Program-made: the position numbers and the translations under genes
The notes under the pieces: generated by a model
What the model was told of the DNA's origin: nothing
Seen by the model: the letters and a program-made list of their open reading frames with translations, nothing else
Databases searched by the model: none
From: an uncultured Azospirillum sp.
GTDB lineage: Bacteria; Pseudomonadota; Alphaproteobacteria; RF32; CAG-239
Assembly: GCA_902489795.1 (NCBI GenBank)
Contig: CABUBU010000002.1
Location: 1-64,000 of the forward strand
DNA length: 64,000 nt
Direction of reading: 5' to 3'
In this document: positions 34,355 to 42,834 of the stretch, piece by piece
How the letters are laid out: each line of letters starts with the position of its first letter
How positions within the stretch are numbered: position 1 is the stretch's first letter

Positions 34355-35902
34355 ATGAAACAAAAAAACGATGGCGAAAAACCGCATTATTTGCGTCTGG
34401 CGCTGACAGGCGTTGGCATTTTGCTGCTGCTGGCGCTCAATTATTTTTATTTTCGCGAAAAGACTTCTTCCAACAGCGAGTTGATCACCCGTTATACCCG
34501 AAAGGCCGATCCGATGGAAAAATACCGCAATCCCGCGGTGGCCGGGCTGTTTTACGCCGCTGCTCCGCAAACGCTTGACCGTGAAGTTTCCGGCTATTTG
34601 CAGGCGGCCGGCGGTGCTTACGAAAAAATGCCGAAGATGCTGATCGTGCCGCATGCCGGCTATCAATATTCGGCGCCGGCGGCGGCTCGTGCTTATCGTC
34701 CGCTGGCGGAGTTGACCGGGCGGATTAAAACCGTTATCCTGCTCGGGCCGTCGCACCGGGTATCGGTTGACGGACTGGCTTTGTCTTCGGCCGACTGGTT
34801 TGTCACGCCGCTCGGAAAAGTGCCGGTTGACCGGGAAATGGCGGCCGGGCTGGCGGCGCATAAAGGTTTTAGGATAAATGATGCGGCGCATCGGGACGAG
34901 CATTCGCTGGAGGTGCAGCTGCCGTTTTTGCAAAAGGTGCTGACGGATTTTGAAATCGTGCCGATTGTTTACGGCGCGATGAATCCGCAGGAAACGGCCG
35001 AGGCGCTGCTGCCGTATTTGCAAAGGGACGATACGCTGTTGGTGGTTTCCGCGGATTTGTCGCATTATTATTCTTACGAGGAGGCGCAGGCGGCAGACCG
35101 GGAAACGGCCGCCAGAATCGAAGAAGTTTCGCCTGAAATCGGCTATCATCAGTCCTGCGGCGCCGGCGGCATCAACAGCGCACTGATTTTGGCGCAGATG
35201 ATGCGTCTGCGTCCGGAAATTCTGTCGCTGATCAATTCCGGCGACACTGCCGGCAGCCGGGAAAGGGTGGTCGGTTACGGCGCCTGGGCCTTTGCCGGAG
35301 CCGGCGGCCTTGAGCGCGAGACCGCCGCGCTTGCGGATTATGCCGCTGTTTATAAAAAGGATTTGCTGCGGATTGTCCGCACCGCGCTGGAAGAGGCGGT
35401 GCTGCACGGCCGGGTTTTCGAGCCTTCCCGCGACGATTATCCGGATCCGTTGTTTGACAAAGGGGCATCGTTCGTTACTCTGGAAAAAAACGGTGAGCTG
35501 CGGGGGTGCATCGGTTCGTTGCTGCCGCGTCGGGCGACGGCGCTGGACGTTGCCGAAAACGCCGGCAATGCCGCCCTGAAAGACGGCCGCTTTGCGCCGG
35601 TTGCTGCCGACGAACTGGGGGAGATCAGCCTTTCCGTTTCGCTTTTGACCGGTTTTGAAGCGATCGATTACGAAAACGAGGAAGATTTGCTGACCAGGGT
35701 GCGGGCCGGCGTCGACGGTCTGGTGATCCGCGACGGCAGCCGCCAGGGACTGTTCCTGCCTTCGGTCTGGAAGCAGCTGCCGGACAAAAGGGAATTTTTG
35801 AACAATTTGAAGCTGAAGGCCGGGATGAGCCCAAGCTATTGGTCGAATGCGATCAAAGTTTACCGTTTCAGAACCGTGGAGATAAAAGAAAATGAAAATT
35901 AA
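34355..35902 (+). CDS. MEMO-AMMECR1 fusion protein, membrane-anchored
   Basis: A 515-residue protein starting MKQKNDG (34355, GGAGA upstream), with one N-terminal membrane helix (about 14-34). Residues about 55-330 are a MEMO domain (AmmeMemoRadiSam protein B) with its His-rich metal site: IVPHAGYQYSAP, GPSHRV, HRDEHSLEVQLPFL, SADLSHYY. Residues about 340-515 are AMMECR1 (protein A): FVTLEKNGELRGCIGS, KDGRFAPV, IRDGSRQGLFLPSVW, SPSYWSNAIKVYRF. In most genomes A and B accompany a radical SAM enzyme; none is nearby here. MEMO resembles extradiol dioxygenases and binds Fe or Cu. Biochemical role unsettled. Confidence 0.88.
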   Translation: MKQKNDGEKPHYLRLALTGVGILLLLALNYFYFREKTSSNSELITRYTRKADPMEKYRNPAVAGLFYAAAPQTLDREVSGYLQAAGGAYEKMPKMLIVPHAGYQYSAPAAARAYRPLAELTGRIKTVILLGPSHRVSVDGLALSSADWFVTPLGKVPVDREMAAGLAAHKGFRINDAAHRDEHSLEVQLPFLQKVLTDFEIVPIVYGAMNPQETAEALLPYLQRDDTLLVVSADLSHYYSYEEAQAADRETAARIEEVSPEIGYHQSCGAGGINSALILAQMMRLRPEILSLINSGDTAGSRERVVGYGAWAFAGAGGLERETAALADYAAVYKKDLLRIVRTALEEAVLHGRVFEPSRDDYPDPLFDKGASFVTLEKNGELRGCIGSLLPRRATALDVAENAGNAALKDGRFAPVAADELGEISLSVSLLTGFEAIDYENEEDLLTRVRAGVDGLVIRDGSRQGLFLPSVWKQLPDKREFLNNLKLKAGMSPSYWSNAIKVYRFRTVEIKENEN

Positions 35903-37610
35903 CGGATACGATATCAATTACAACGAAGCCGAACTGAAAGACAAAATGGAAAACCAGACGCTTGACGTCCGGCTGATTTCGCCGGATTTCGAGGGATATA
36001 AAAATTTGAGCGAGGGCAACAAAAAAGCTCTTGCGCATCTGGTTGCCGCCGCCCGTATGGTCAATGACGTGGCGCTGGAACAGGACCATCCCATGAACCT
36101 GCCGCAGAAAAAGGCGCTGGCAGAAACGGCGGCTGCCGGCAGTTCGCACGCGGCGCTGGCACTTGAACTGTTCAATTCCCTGAACGGCGTGGCTGGTTAC
36201 AATGGTGTGGATAAAGAGCCCGTAGAAGTTTTCACCGGCATTCATCTGCTGCCCGGACACAACTTTTATCCTGCCGATCTGAGCCCGGAAGAGTTTCGGC
36301 AAATTCTGATTGCCATGCTGAAGGCCGGCAAAAGCGAAGAAGTGCGGAAAATACTGAGTGCCCGCACGATGGTTCGGCGTGACGGCGGCGAATTAAAGGC
36401 GATTGACTATACGGAATATTTTGCCGCCGCTTTTTCGGCAATTGCCAATGAGCTGGAAGTGGCCGCCCATTATGCCGACGACGAAGCGTTTAAAGATTAT
36501 CTCGGCTGGCAGGCGCAGGCGCTTTTGCAAAACAATCCCGATATGGACATGCTGGCCGACAGACATTGGGCGGTTTTGCAGGACACGCCGCTGGAGTTTA
36601 CCTTAAGCCGCGAAAATTATGACGACGAGATCACGCCGGCCGTCTACGATAACGGAGAGTTGAAGGCCCTGCTGGCGGAAAACGGCATTGAAGCGGTTGG
36701 CAAAGACACTTTGGGCGCCCGCGTCGGCATTGTTAACAAGGTGGGAACGGATTTGATTCTGCAATTTAAAAAACACCTGCCCGAGCTGGCGGCCAAAATG
36801 CCGTTTGCCGACGCTTATCGCCAGAGCGTCCTCGACGGCGAAGAGCTGAAACAAACGATGGTCGACGTCGACCTGGTCGATCTGGAAGGCGATTATGCCC
36901 AGTGCCGCGGCGGCATTACCACCGCCCAGAACCTGCCCAACAACGACAAGCTGTCGGTCAAGATCGGCGGCGGCCGGCGCAACGTCTATCACCGTCAGGT
37001 GCGGATGAGCGTTGACAGGGAAAAAGAGCGCAAAATGCTGGAGCGTCTGCTGGATCCGGCACTGCACCGCTATTTTGACAACGAGGCCGACCATTTGTTT
37101 GTCATCGGACACGAAAACGGGCATTCGCTCGGTCCCGACAGTTCGTACCAGAACGCTCTCGGCGCTTACAAGCACATCATTGAAGAACATAAGGCGGACA
37201 CCGTTTCGCTGGCTTTTATGCCGGAATATGTCAATGCCGGCGTGATCGACGAAGAAACTCTGAAAAAAATTTACGTCAGTTACATCGCCGGCCGGATGTT
37301 TCTGGCCGCCCGGCCGCATATGATGCTGCCCCACCGCATGGGTGAGCTGATCCAGTTCAATTATCTCTGCGAATACAGCATCATCAGGGAAACGGCGGAC
37401 GGCAAAATAACGATTGATCTGGATAATGTCGGCGGCGTTTTAAACCGGCTGCTGGAGGAAACGGTTCGGGTGCAGTTGTCCAAATCAAAGGAAAACGCCG
37501 CCGCTTTTGTTGAAAAATATGCCGTCTGGTCGCCGCTGTCGGAGAAAATCGCGGCGGTGCGGCAGGAACTGGGGATAAAACCCTATAAACGGATCGTCCG
37601 TTGTTTTTAA
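35892..37610 (+). CDS. M49-like (DPP III-related) metallopeptidase
   Basis: A 572-residue soluble protein. The zinc site appears as GHENGHSLGPD (about residues 407-417) with a third ligand in IIEEHKADTVSL some 25 residues on; M49 dipeptidyl peptidases III have HExxGH and EECRAE at the same spacing, so this is a relative with a shortened HExGH motif. The rest (VFTGIHLLPGHNFYP, GGGRRNVYHRQVR) agrees with the DPP III-like family of bacteria. It overlaps the preceding gene's end by 11 bp, so the two are coupled. Likely cleaves short peptides in the cytoplasm. Confidence 0.78.
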   Translation: MKINGYDINYNEAELKDKMENQTLDVRLISPDFEGYKNLSEGNKKALAHLVAAARMVNDVALEQDHPMNLPQKKALAETAAAGSSHAALALELFNSLNGVAGYNGVDKEPVEVFTGIHLLPGHNFYPADLSPEEFRQILIAMLKAGKSEEVRKILSARTMVRRDGGELKAIDYTEYFAAAFSAIANELEVAAHYADDEAFKDYLGWQAQALLQNNPDMDMLADRHWAVLQDTPLEFTLSRENYDDEITPAVYDNGELKALLAENGIEAVGKDTLGARVGIVNKVGTDLILQFKKHLPELAAKMPFADAYRQSVLDGEELKQTMVDVDLVDLEGDYAQCRGGITTAQNLPNNDKLSVKIGGGRRNVYHRQVRMSVDREKERKMLERLLDPALHRYFDNEADHLFVIGHENGHSLGPDSSYQNALGAYKHIIEEHKADTVSLAFMPEYVNAGVIDEETLKKIYVSYIAGRMFLAARPHMMLPHRMGELIQFNYLCEYSIIRETADGKITIDLDNVGGVLNRLLEETVRVQLSKSKENAAAFVEKYAVWSPLSEKIAAVRQELGIKPYKRIVRCF

Positions 37611-37697
37611 GTGCGGTAAAACTGTTAAAAATCGCTTGCACAAACGAGAGCTTTGCCTCATTATAAACGGCATCGGACAAGAAAAGGGACAAAGTCT

Positions 37698-38066
37698 ATG
37701 TTTAAAAAGCTTATTGACGGCGAACTCAGTCTGAAAGACACGTTCTGGAAGTTCGGCGTGCTGGGAATGTTGGCCGTTCATCTGGTGGTGAAGATCCTGG
37801 GTACCATGCTTTTTCACAAGCTGCGCGGGCTGACCATTCTCGGTTATTACACCACCCGCAAGTACGGGCTGGAAACGTCGACGGTGATCCTCACCATTTT
37901 GTATTTCAGTTCGCTCTGTTTTCTGCTGTTTTATGCCGGTTCGATGGTGATCGGCACCTGGCGGAGTTCCGCCGAATATAACCGCAGCCTGTGGTTTCGG
38001 CATCTGGCGCGGATTTTTATGATTTTGATCGTGTTTGTCGTCTTAAAACACGATTTGAACCTGTGA
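37698..38066 (+). CDS. Small inner-membrane protein
   Basis: A 122-residue protein starting MFKKLIDGELSLKDTFWKFG (ATG 37698, AAGGGAC upstream) with three hydrophobic helices (about 20-42, 60-85, 98-117). The amphipathic start resembles that of small DUF-type alphaproteobacterial membrane proteins, but I do not recognise the family. A lipoprotein gene follows after 12 bp and dnaE after that, so this may be one transcript. Confidence 0.65.
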   Translation: MFKKLIDGELSLKDTFWKFGVLGMLAVHLVVKILGTMLFHKLRGLTILGYYTTRKYGLETSTVILTILYFSSLCFLLFYAGSMVIGTWRSSAEYNRSLWFRHLARIFMILIVFVVLKHDLNL

Positions 38067-38078
38067 AGGAAAAAACGA

Positions 38079-38237
38079 ATGAAAAAGATTGCAATGACGA
38101 TTTGTCTGTTGGCGCTTTGCGGATGCGTGGCCGGCGAATTTGCCCCCAACCGCAACCGTCTGCATGAAATGAACAGCGACAGGGAAATCTGCGAAAAACA
38201 GCCCGAGCGTTGCATCAGCGGCGTTTCCGTCAGATAG
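38079..38237 (+). CDS. Small lipoprotein
   Basis: A 52-residue protein with signal MKKIAMTICLLALCGC; the lipobox LCGC places the lipid-bearing Cys at residue 16. The mature part is short and charged with two further Cys (EICEKQPERC). ATG 38079 follows AAGGA. It sits between a membrane protein gene and dnaE. Function unknown. Confidence 0.7.
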   Translation: MKKIAMTICLLALCGCVAGEFAPNRNRLHEMNSDREICEKQPERCISGVSVR

Positions 38238-38256
38238 TTTTTGACAAGGAGAGCAA

Positions 38257-41200
38257 ATGGAACCGCAGTTTATTCATCTCCGGGTGCACTCGGCCTATTC
38301 GCTGCTTGAGGGAGCAATGAAGATTCCGGCTTTGATGAGCCGGGCTGCGGCGCTGGGCTTTCCCGCCATGGCGGTGACCGATACTGCCAACATGTTCGGT
38401 GCCAAAGCCTTTTCCGACTATGCGCCGAAAAACGGCATCAAGCCGATTTTGGGCACCCAGATGTATATCCGCAACAGTGATGCCGACGATGTGCTGAAGT
38501 CCAAAGGGCGAACGGTGGAGCCGGACAAGATCGTGCTGCTGGTCAAAAACGCCGAAGGCTACGCCAATGTTACCAAACTGATGAAAATTGCCTATCTCGG
38601 CGAAAAGAACTTTGCCGAAAAGCCGCAGATCCGTCTTTCCGACCTTAAAACCCACGGCGCCGGGCTGATTGCGCTGACGGCCGGAGTGGACGGCACCGTC
38701 GGTCGCCTGCTGCTGGAAAACCGGGCGGCAGAGGCCGAAGCTTTTCTGTTGGAGTTGAAAGAGATATTCGGCGACCGACTGTATATGGAAATTTCGCGTA
38801 TCGGCCTTGAAAAGGAAGCCAAAACCGAAAACAATTTTATTGATCTGGCCTACAAGCATGACATTCCGCTGGTGGCGACCAACGAGGCCTTTTTCTTTGA
38901 CGCCGACATGTACGAGGCGCATGATGCCTTGGTGTGCATCGCCAAAGGCGAATACGTAGCCAATGACAACCGGGAAAAATATTCGCCCAACCAGCGCCTG
39001 AAAACCGCGGCCGAAATGGTGGCGCTGTTTGCCGACCTGCCGGAAGCGGTGGCCAACACCATTAACATTGCCAAGCGCTGCAACTACGTTTTGCAGTACG
39101 TTGATCCGCTGCTGCCGATTTTTGAATGTCCCGAAGGCAAGACGCAAAACGAATACCTGCGCGAAGAAGCTTACAAGGGGCTGGGGCACAAGATGGAAAC
39201 CCAGGTCTATTTTGAGGGCATGACGGAGGAAGAGAAAAAAGAGCTGGACGAACGTTATTATGCCCGTCTTGAATATGAACTGAGCGTTATTGAAAAAATG
39301 GGGTTCGCCGGTTACTTTCTGATCGTTTCGGATTTTATCCGCTGGTCAAAGACACACGGCGTTCCGGTCGGGCCGGGGCGCGGTTCCGGTGCCGGTTCGA
39401 TGGTAGCCTGGTCGATCCAGGTGACCGAACTTGATCCTCTGAAGCTTGACCTGCTGTTTGAACGTTTCTTAAATCCGGAACGTATCAACATGCCGGACTT
39501 TGACGTCGACTTCTGTCAGGAAAACCGCTACAAAACGATTGAATATGTGCAAAACAAATACGGTTTTGACCATGTGGCGCAGATTATTACGTACGGAAAA
39601 CTGCAATCCAAGGCGGTGATCCGCGACGTTGCCCGCGTTTTGCAGATGCCGTATTCGCAGGCCGACCGGATCAGCAAAATGATTCCGCCGCCGGTGCAGG
39701 GCGTGCAGCCGAGCCTGAAAGAGTCGCTGGAACAAGTGCCCGAACTGGAGGAAATGCGCCAAAACGATCCGCAGATCAACAAACTGTTCGACATTGCGAT
39801 GAAATTGGAAGGTCTCTACCGCCACACCGGCGTACATGCTGCCGGCGTCGTGATCGGCGACCGTCCGCTTGACCAGCTGGTGCCGCTCTACAAGGATCCG
39901 AAAGCCGACATGCCGGTCACCCAGTATGACATGAAGTACATCGAGTCGACAGGCTTGATCAAGTTCGACTTTCTGGGCTTAAAAACCCTGACCACGATCA
40001 AAAGAGCTGTAGATTGGGTGAAAATCGATCGTGGGATCGAACTTGACATGAGCACGGTGCCGCTTGACGACAAGGAAACCTATGCGCTTTTGCAAAGAGG
40101 CGATACCGCCGGCGTGTTCCAGTTTGAATCGGCGGGGATGAAGGACGTGCACAAGCAGATCAAACCCGACCGCTTTGAAGACCTGATCGCTATCGTGTCG
40201 CTTTACCGGCCGGGGCCGATGGATAACATTCCGAGCTACATCAAACGCAAGCACGGCGAGGAGGAAATTACCTATCTGCATCCCAAGCTGGAGCCGATCT
40301 TAAAAAGTACCTACGGCATCATGATATATCAGGAACAGGTTATGAAGATTGCCCAGGAACTGGCCGGCTATACCTTGGGCGGCGCGGACAAGCTGCGTAA
40401 GGCGATGGGTAAGAAAATCAAAGAGGAAATGGTCAAACACCGCAGCATCTTCGTCGACGGTGCGGTTGAACGGGGAATTGAACGCGATACCGCGACCAGC
40501 ATTTTCGACCAGATGGAAAAGTTTGCTTCCTACGGTTTCAACAAGTCCCACGCCGCGGCCTATTCGCTGATTTCCTACCAGACGGCTTACCTCAAGGCGC
40601 ATTACCCGGTCGAATTTATGTGCGCGACCATGAGCCTTGACATTACCAACACCGACAAGCTGCAGTTTTTCAAGGACGAATGCCGCAAGATGGGGATAGC
40701 GGTGCTGCCGCCGGATATTAATAAATCCGGTTACGACTTTACGGTAGAAGACAGCAAGATCCGTTACGCGCTGACGGCGGTCAAGGGCGTCGGCGAAGCC
40801 AACATGAAGGCGCTGGTTGCTGAACGCGAAGCGCGCGGTCCTTTTAAGGACATTTCCGACTTTGTGCACCGGATCGACATCAGACAAACCAACCGCAAAC
40901 AGCTGGAACAGCTGATCAAGTCCGGTGCGTTCGACTGTCTGGATAAAAACCGCGGCCGTCTGTTTGCCAACATCGACAACATCATCCAGCACATCAGTTC
41001 TTCTTCCGAGTTGAAAACCAGCAGCCAGTCTTCGCTTTTCGGCAACGAAGAGATGCAGGCCAAAATCAAGCTCAAGGACGAACCCGACTGGGTCGAGCTG
41101 GAAAAGCTGAAGCTTGAGGCCGAAGCGGTCGGCTTTTATCTTTCCGCCCACCCGCTGGACAGTTACCGCGATGGCGTGGAAAAGCTGGGGGTCAAAAACT

Positions 41201-41727
41201 GCAGCGAAGTGTTCCGCAACATCCAGCTGGGCGATATGATCCGAGCCAAATTGGCCGGCTGTGTTAACAGCTTTAAGAAAAAAATTTCCCAAAAGGGCAA
41301 CCGTTTCGCCTTTTTAGAACTCTCCGACGCGTCGGGCGCTTTTGAAGGCATTTTGTTTTCGGAAACCCTGCAGCGCAGCGAAGAAATGATCAACTCCGGG
41401 CTGCCGCTTCTGGCCAGCGTAACGATTGAAAAACAAACCGAAGACAGCAATCCGCGGGTTATGATCAGCAATATCGAAACTTTGGACAAGGCGATTGCGG
41501 ACGTGGCCAGCGCCATTGTTATCAGCATCAATAACATGGCGGCTGTTCGTCCGGTAAAAGAAGTTTTGAACCGGGATAAAAAAGGCCCGAACAAAATATA
41601 TATTAAACCTGATAACGACGAATGGGACATCACGATTGAACTGCCGGGAGGATATGCCTTTACCAGCGGCAACATCATCTCGCAGCTGAAATCGATACCC
41701 GGCGTTTCGGCAGTAAAGGAAATGTGA
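38257..41727 (+). CDS. dnaE: DNA polymerase III subunit alpha
   Basis: The 1156-residue replicative polymerase (C-family). Order: N-terminal PHP domain (LRVHSAYSLLEGA, then TDTANMFGA), palm with GRGSGAGS (about 374) and the catalytic aspartates in PDFDVDF (about 412-418), thumb and fingers (SLYRPGPM, YGIMIYQEQVM), beta-clamp and HhH region (KGVGEANMKAL), and a C-terminal OB fold. PHP metal-binding residues look partly substituted, as in proteobacterial DnaE. It synthesises both strands of the chromosome together with the clamp and proofreading subunit. Start ATG 38257 has AAGGAGA upstream. Confidence 0.97.
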   Translation: MEPQFIHLRVHSAYSLLEGAMKIPALMSRAAALGFPAMAVTDTANMFGAKAFSDYAPKNGIKPILGTQMYIRNSDADDVLKSKGRTVEPDKIVLLVKNAEGYANVTKLMKIAYLGEKNFAEKPQIRLSDLKTHGAGLIALTAGVDGTVGRLLLENRAAEAEAFLLELKEIFGDRLYMEISRIGLEKEAKTENNFIDLAYKHDIPLVATNEAFFFDADMYEAHDALVCIAKGEYVANDNREKYSPNQRLKTAAEMVALFADLPEAVANTINIAKRCNYVLQYVDPLLPIFECPEGKTQNEYLREEAYKGLGHKMETQVYFEGMTEEEKKELDERYYARLEYELSVIEKMGFAGYFLIVSDFIRWSKTHGVPVGPGRGSGAGSMVAWSIQVTELDPLKLDLLFERFLNPERINMPDFDVDFCQENRYKTIEYVQNKYGFDHVAQIITYGKLQSKAVIRDVARVLQMPYSQADRISKMIPPPVQGVQPSLKESLEQVPELEEMRQNDPQINKLFDIAMKLEGLYRHTGVHAAGVVIGDRPLDQLVPLYKDPKADMPVTQYDMKYIESTGLIKFDFLGLKTLTTIKRAVDWVKIDRGIELDMSTVPLDDKETYALLQRGDTAGVFQFESAGMKDVHKQIKPDRFEDLIAIVSLYRPGPMDNIPSYIKRKHGEEEITYLHPKLEPILKSTYGIMIYQEQVMKIAQELAGYTLGGADKLRKAMGKKIKEEMVKHRSIFVDGAVERGIERDTATSIFDQMEKFASYGFNKSHAAAYSLISYQTAYLKAHYPVEFMCATMSLDITNTDKLQFFKDECRKMGIAVLPPDINKSGYDFTVEDSKIRYALTAVKGVGEANMKALVAEREARGPFKDISDFVHRIDIRQTNRKQLEQLIKSGAFDCLDKNRGRLFANIDNIIQHISSSSELKTSSQSSLFGNEEMQAKIKLKDEPDWVELEKLKLEAEAVGFYLSAHPLDSYRDGVEKLGVKNCSEVFRNIQLGDMIRAKLAGCVNSFKKKISQKGNRFAFLELSDASGAFEGILFSETLQRSEEMINSGLPLLASVTIEKQTEDSNPRVMISNIETLDKAIADVASAIVISINNMAAVRPVKEVLNRDKKGPNKIYIKPDNDEWDITIELPGGYAFTSGNIISQLKSIPGVSAVKEM

Positions 41728-41728
41728 T

Positions 41729-42637
41729 ATGATGAAGAAAATAGGCGGCGAGGTTCTCGCAAAACTGAAAAGCATCGGCAATGTCGAATTTTTGGACGAC
41801 CGTTCCGTAAATCCGGTCAGCCTTCCTTTCTGGGAGCTGAGTTTTCTGCCGATCGGCATCCTTTTGTACCGTTTCAGGCGTTTTTTGTTTTTGAGTTTCG
41901 CTTACGGGCTGCTGATCACCGTTTTGGCTTTTGCCACGCAGCTGAGCTATGTCTGCGGTCTGTCCGAATGGAACGAAAACCCGTATTTCGGCTGTACGTC
42001 GTCGCCGGCCGTTTACGTCACGTTTTTCCTGCTCCGGCTGCTGATTGTCGCCGTTTTCCTTAAAACCTGGTACAAGACCGCGGTTTGCGGCGAAGCCCTG
42101 GATATGCGGGAAATGTTTGTTATTTCCGCCCGGGATTGGAAGCTGTTCGGCGGCATCCTGATTGCCGTCGGCTGTTTCTGTCTGCCGCTTGTTTCGACCT
42201 ATATTCTGGCCGTCCGCGTTCCCAACCCGGACTGGCTGATTGAAAGCCTGTTTTTTGCCGTTGTGTCGTCGGGTTTCTGGCTGCCGTTCCTGGCCTTGCG
42301 GTTTCTTTCGGTCTTTGCATTTGTGCTGGGCGGACAGAAACGTCCGCCGCTGAAACTGTTTTGGCAGCGTACCACTGGCAACGCGCTGAAAATCATTATG
42401 GCACTGACGCTCATTATCGTGTTGAATGCTATCATTTTCCTTAATTACAATCTGTTGGCCGCTTTTGTTATCGGCCGTGTCTTTACGGTCGGTGTCGTGG
42501 TCTGCGATCTGGTCTACAACATGCTGTTTTTGCTGATGAGTGCGTCTTTTGCCAGTATGGCCGTCGTCCAGCGGGAAGCGCTGTTCTCGTGGTATGCGGG
42601 AGAAAGGCAAAACGAAGGAGAAGCCAAAGGCGAATAA
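41729..42637 (+). CDS. Polytopic inner-membrane protein
   Basis: A 302-residue protein starting one base after the dnaE stop. About 55 polar residues precede five or six membrane helices (about 55-80, 108-128, 150-175, 188-215, 235-260, 265-285). No catalytic motif or known family is evident. The tight junction with dnaE implies cotranscription. A strong terminator lies 130 bp past its stop. Confidence 0.7.
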   Translation: MMKKIGGEVLAKLKSIGNVEFLDDRSVNPVSLPFWELSFLPIGILLYRFRRFLFLSFAYGLLITVLAFATQLSYVCGLSEWNENPYFGCTSSPAVYVTFFLLRLLIVAVFLKTWYKTAVCGEALDMREMFVISARDWKLFGGILIAVGCFCLPLVSTYILAVRVPNPDWLIESLFFAVVSSGFWLPFLALRFLSVFAFVLGGQKRPPLKLFWQRTTGNALKIIMALTLIIVLNAIIFLNYNLLAAFVIGRVFTVGVVVCDLVYNMLFLLMSASFASMAVVQREALFSWYAGERQNEGEAKGE

Positions 42638-42765
42638 ACGTCCGCCGTTATGTAAGCGGCATTGACCGTTTCAAACCTCGGCCACCCGGTTTGAAGGGCT
42701 TCACGGGTTTAACGGCCGGGCCGGGCGGTTTGTGTCTGACTGTTTGCGCAGACGGACAATTCAAA

Positions 42766-42796
42766 AAAATCCCCGGTTCAACCGGGGATTTTTTTT
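42766..42796. terminator. Bidirectional terminator
   Basis: ATCCCCGGT and ACCGGGGAT arms, centred at 42779, with flanking A and T runs; it separates the dnaE transcript from the convergent DUF2207 gene. Confidence 0.88.
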
Positions 42797-42834
42797 GGTG
42801 CTGGACAACAAGGCGTCAGTGTTTGTTTGGGAAC

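Noticed and set aside
34295..35917. 540-codon minus frame opposite the MEMO-AMMECR1 gene
   Set aside because: The plus strand holds clear catalytic motifs; the antisense frame is Arg/Gln-rich with no domain.
38230..42610. Long open frames antisense to dnaE and its neighbour (up to 330 codons)
   Set aside because: They mirror strongly coding genes with conserved motifs, have no ribosome binding sites and read as compositional shadows.
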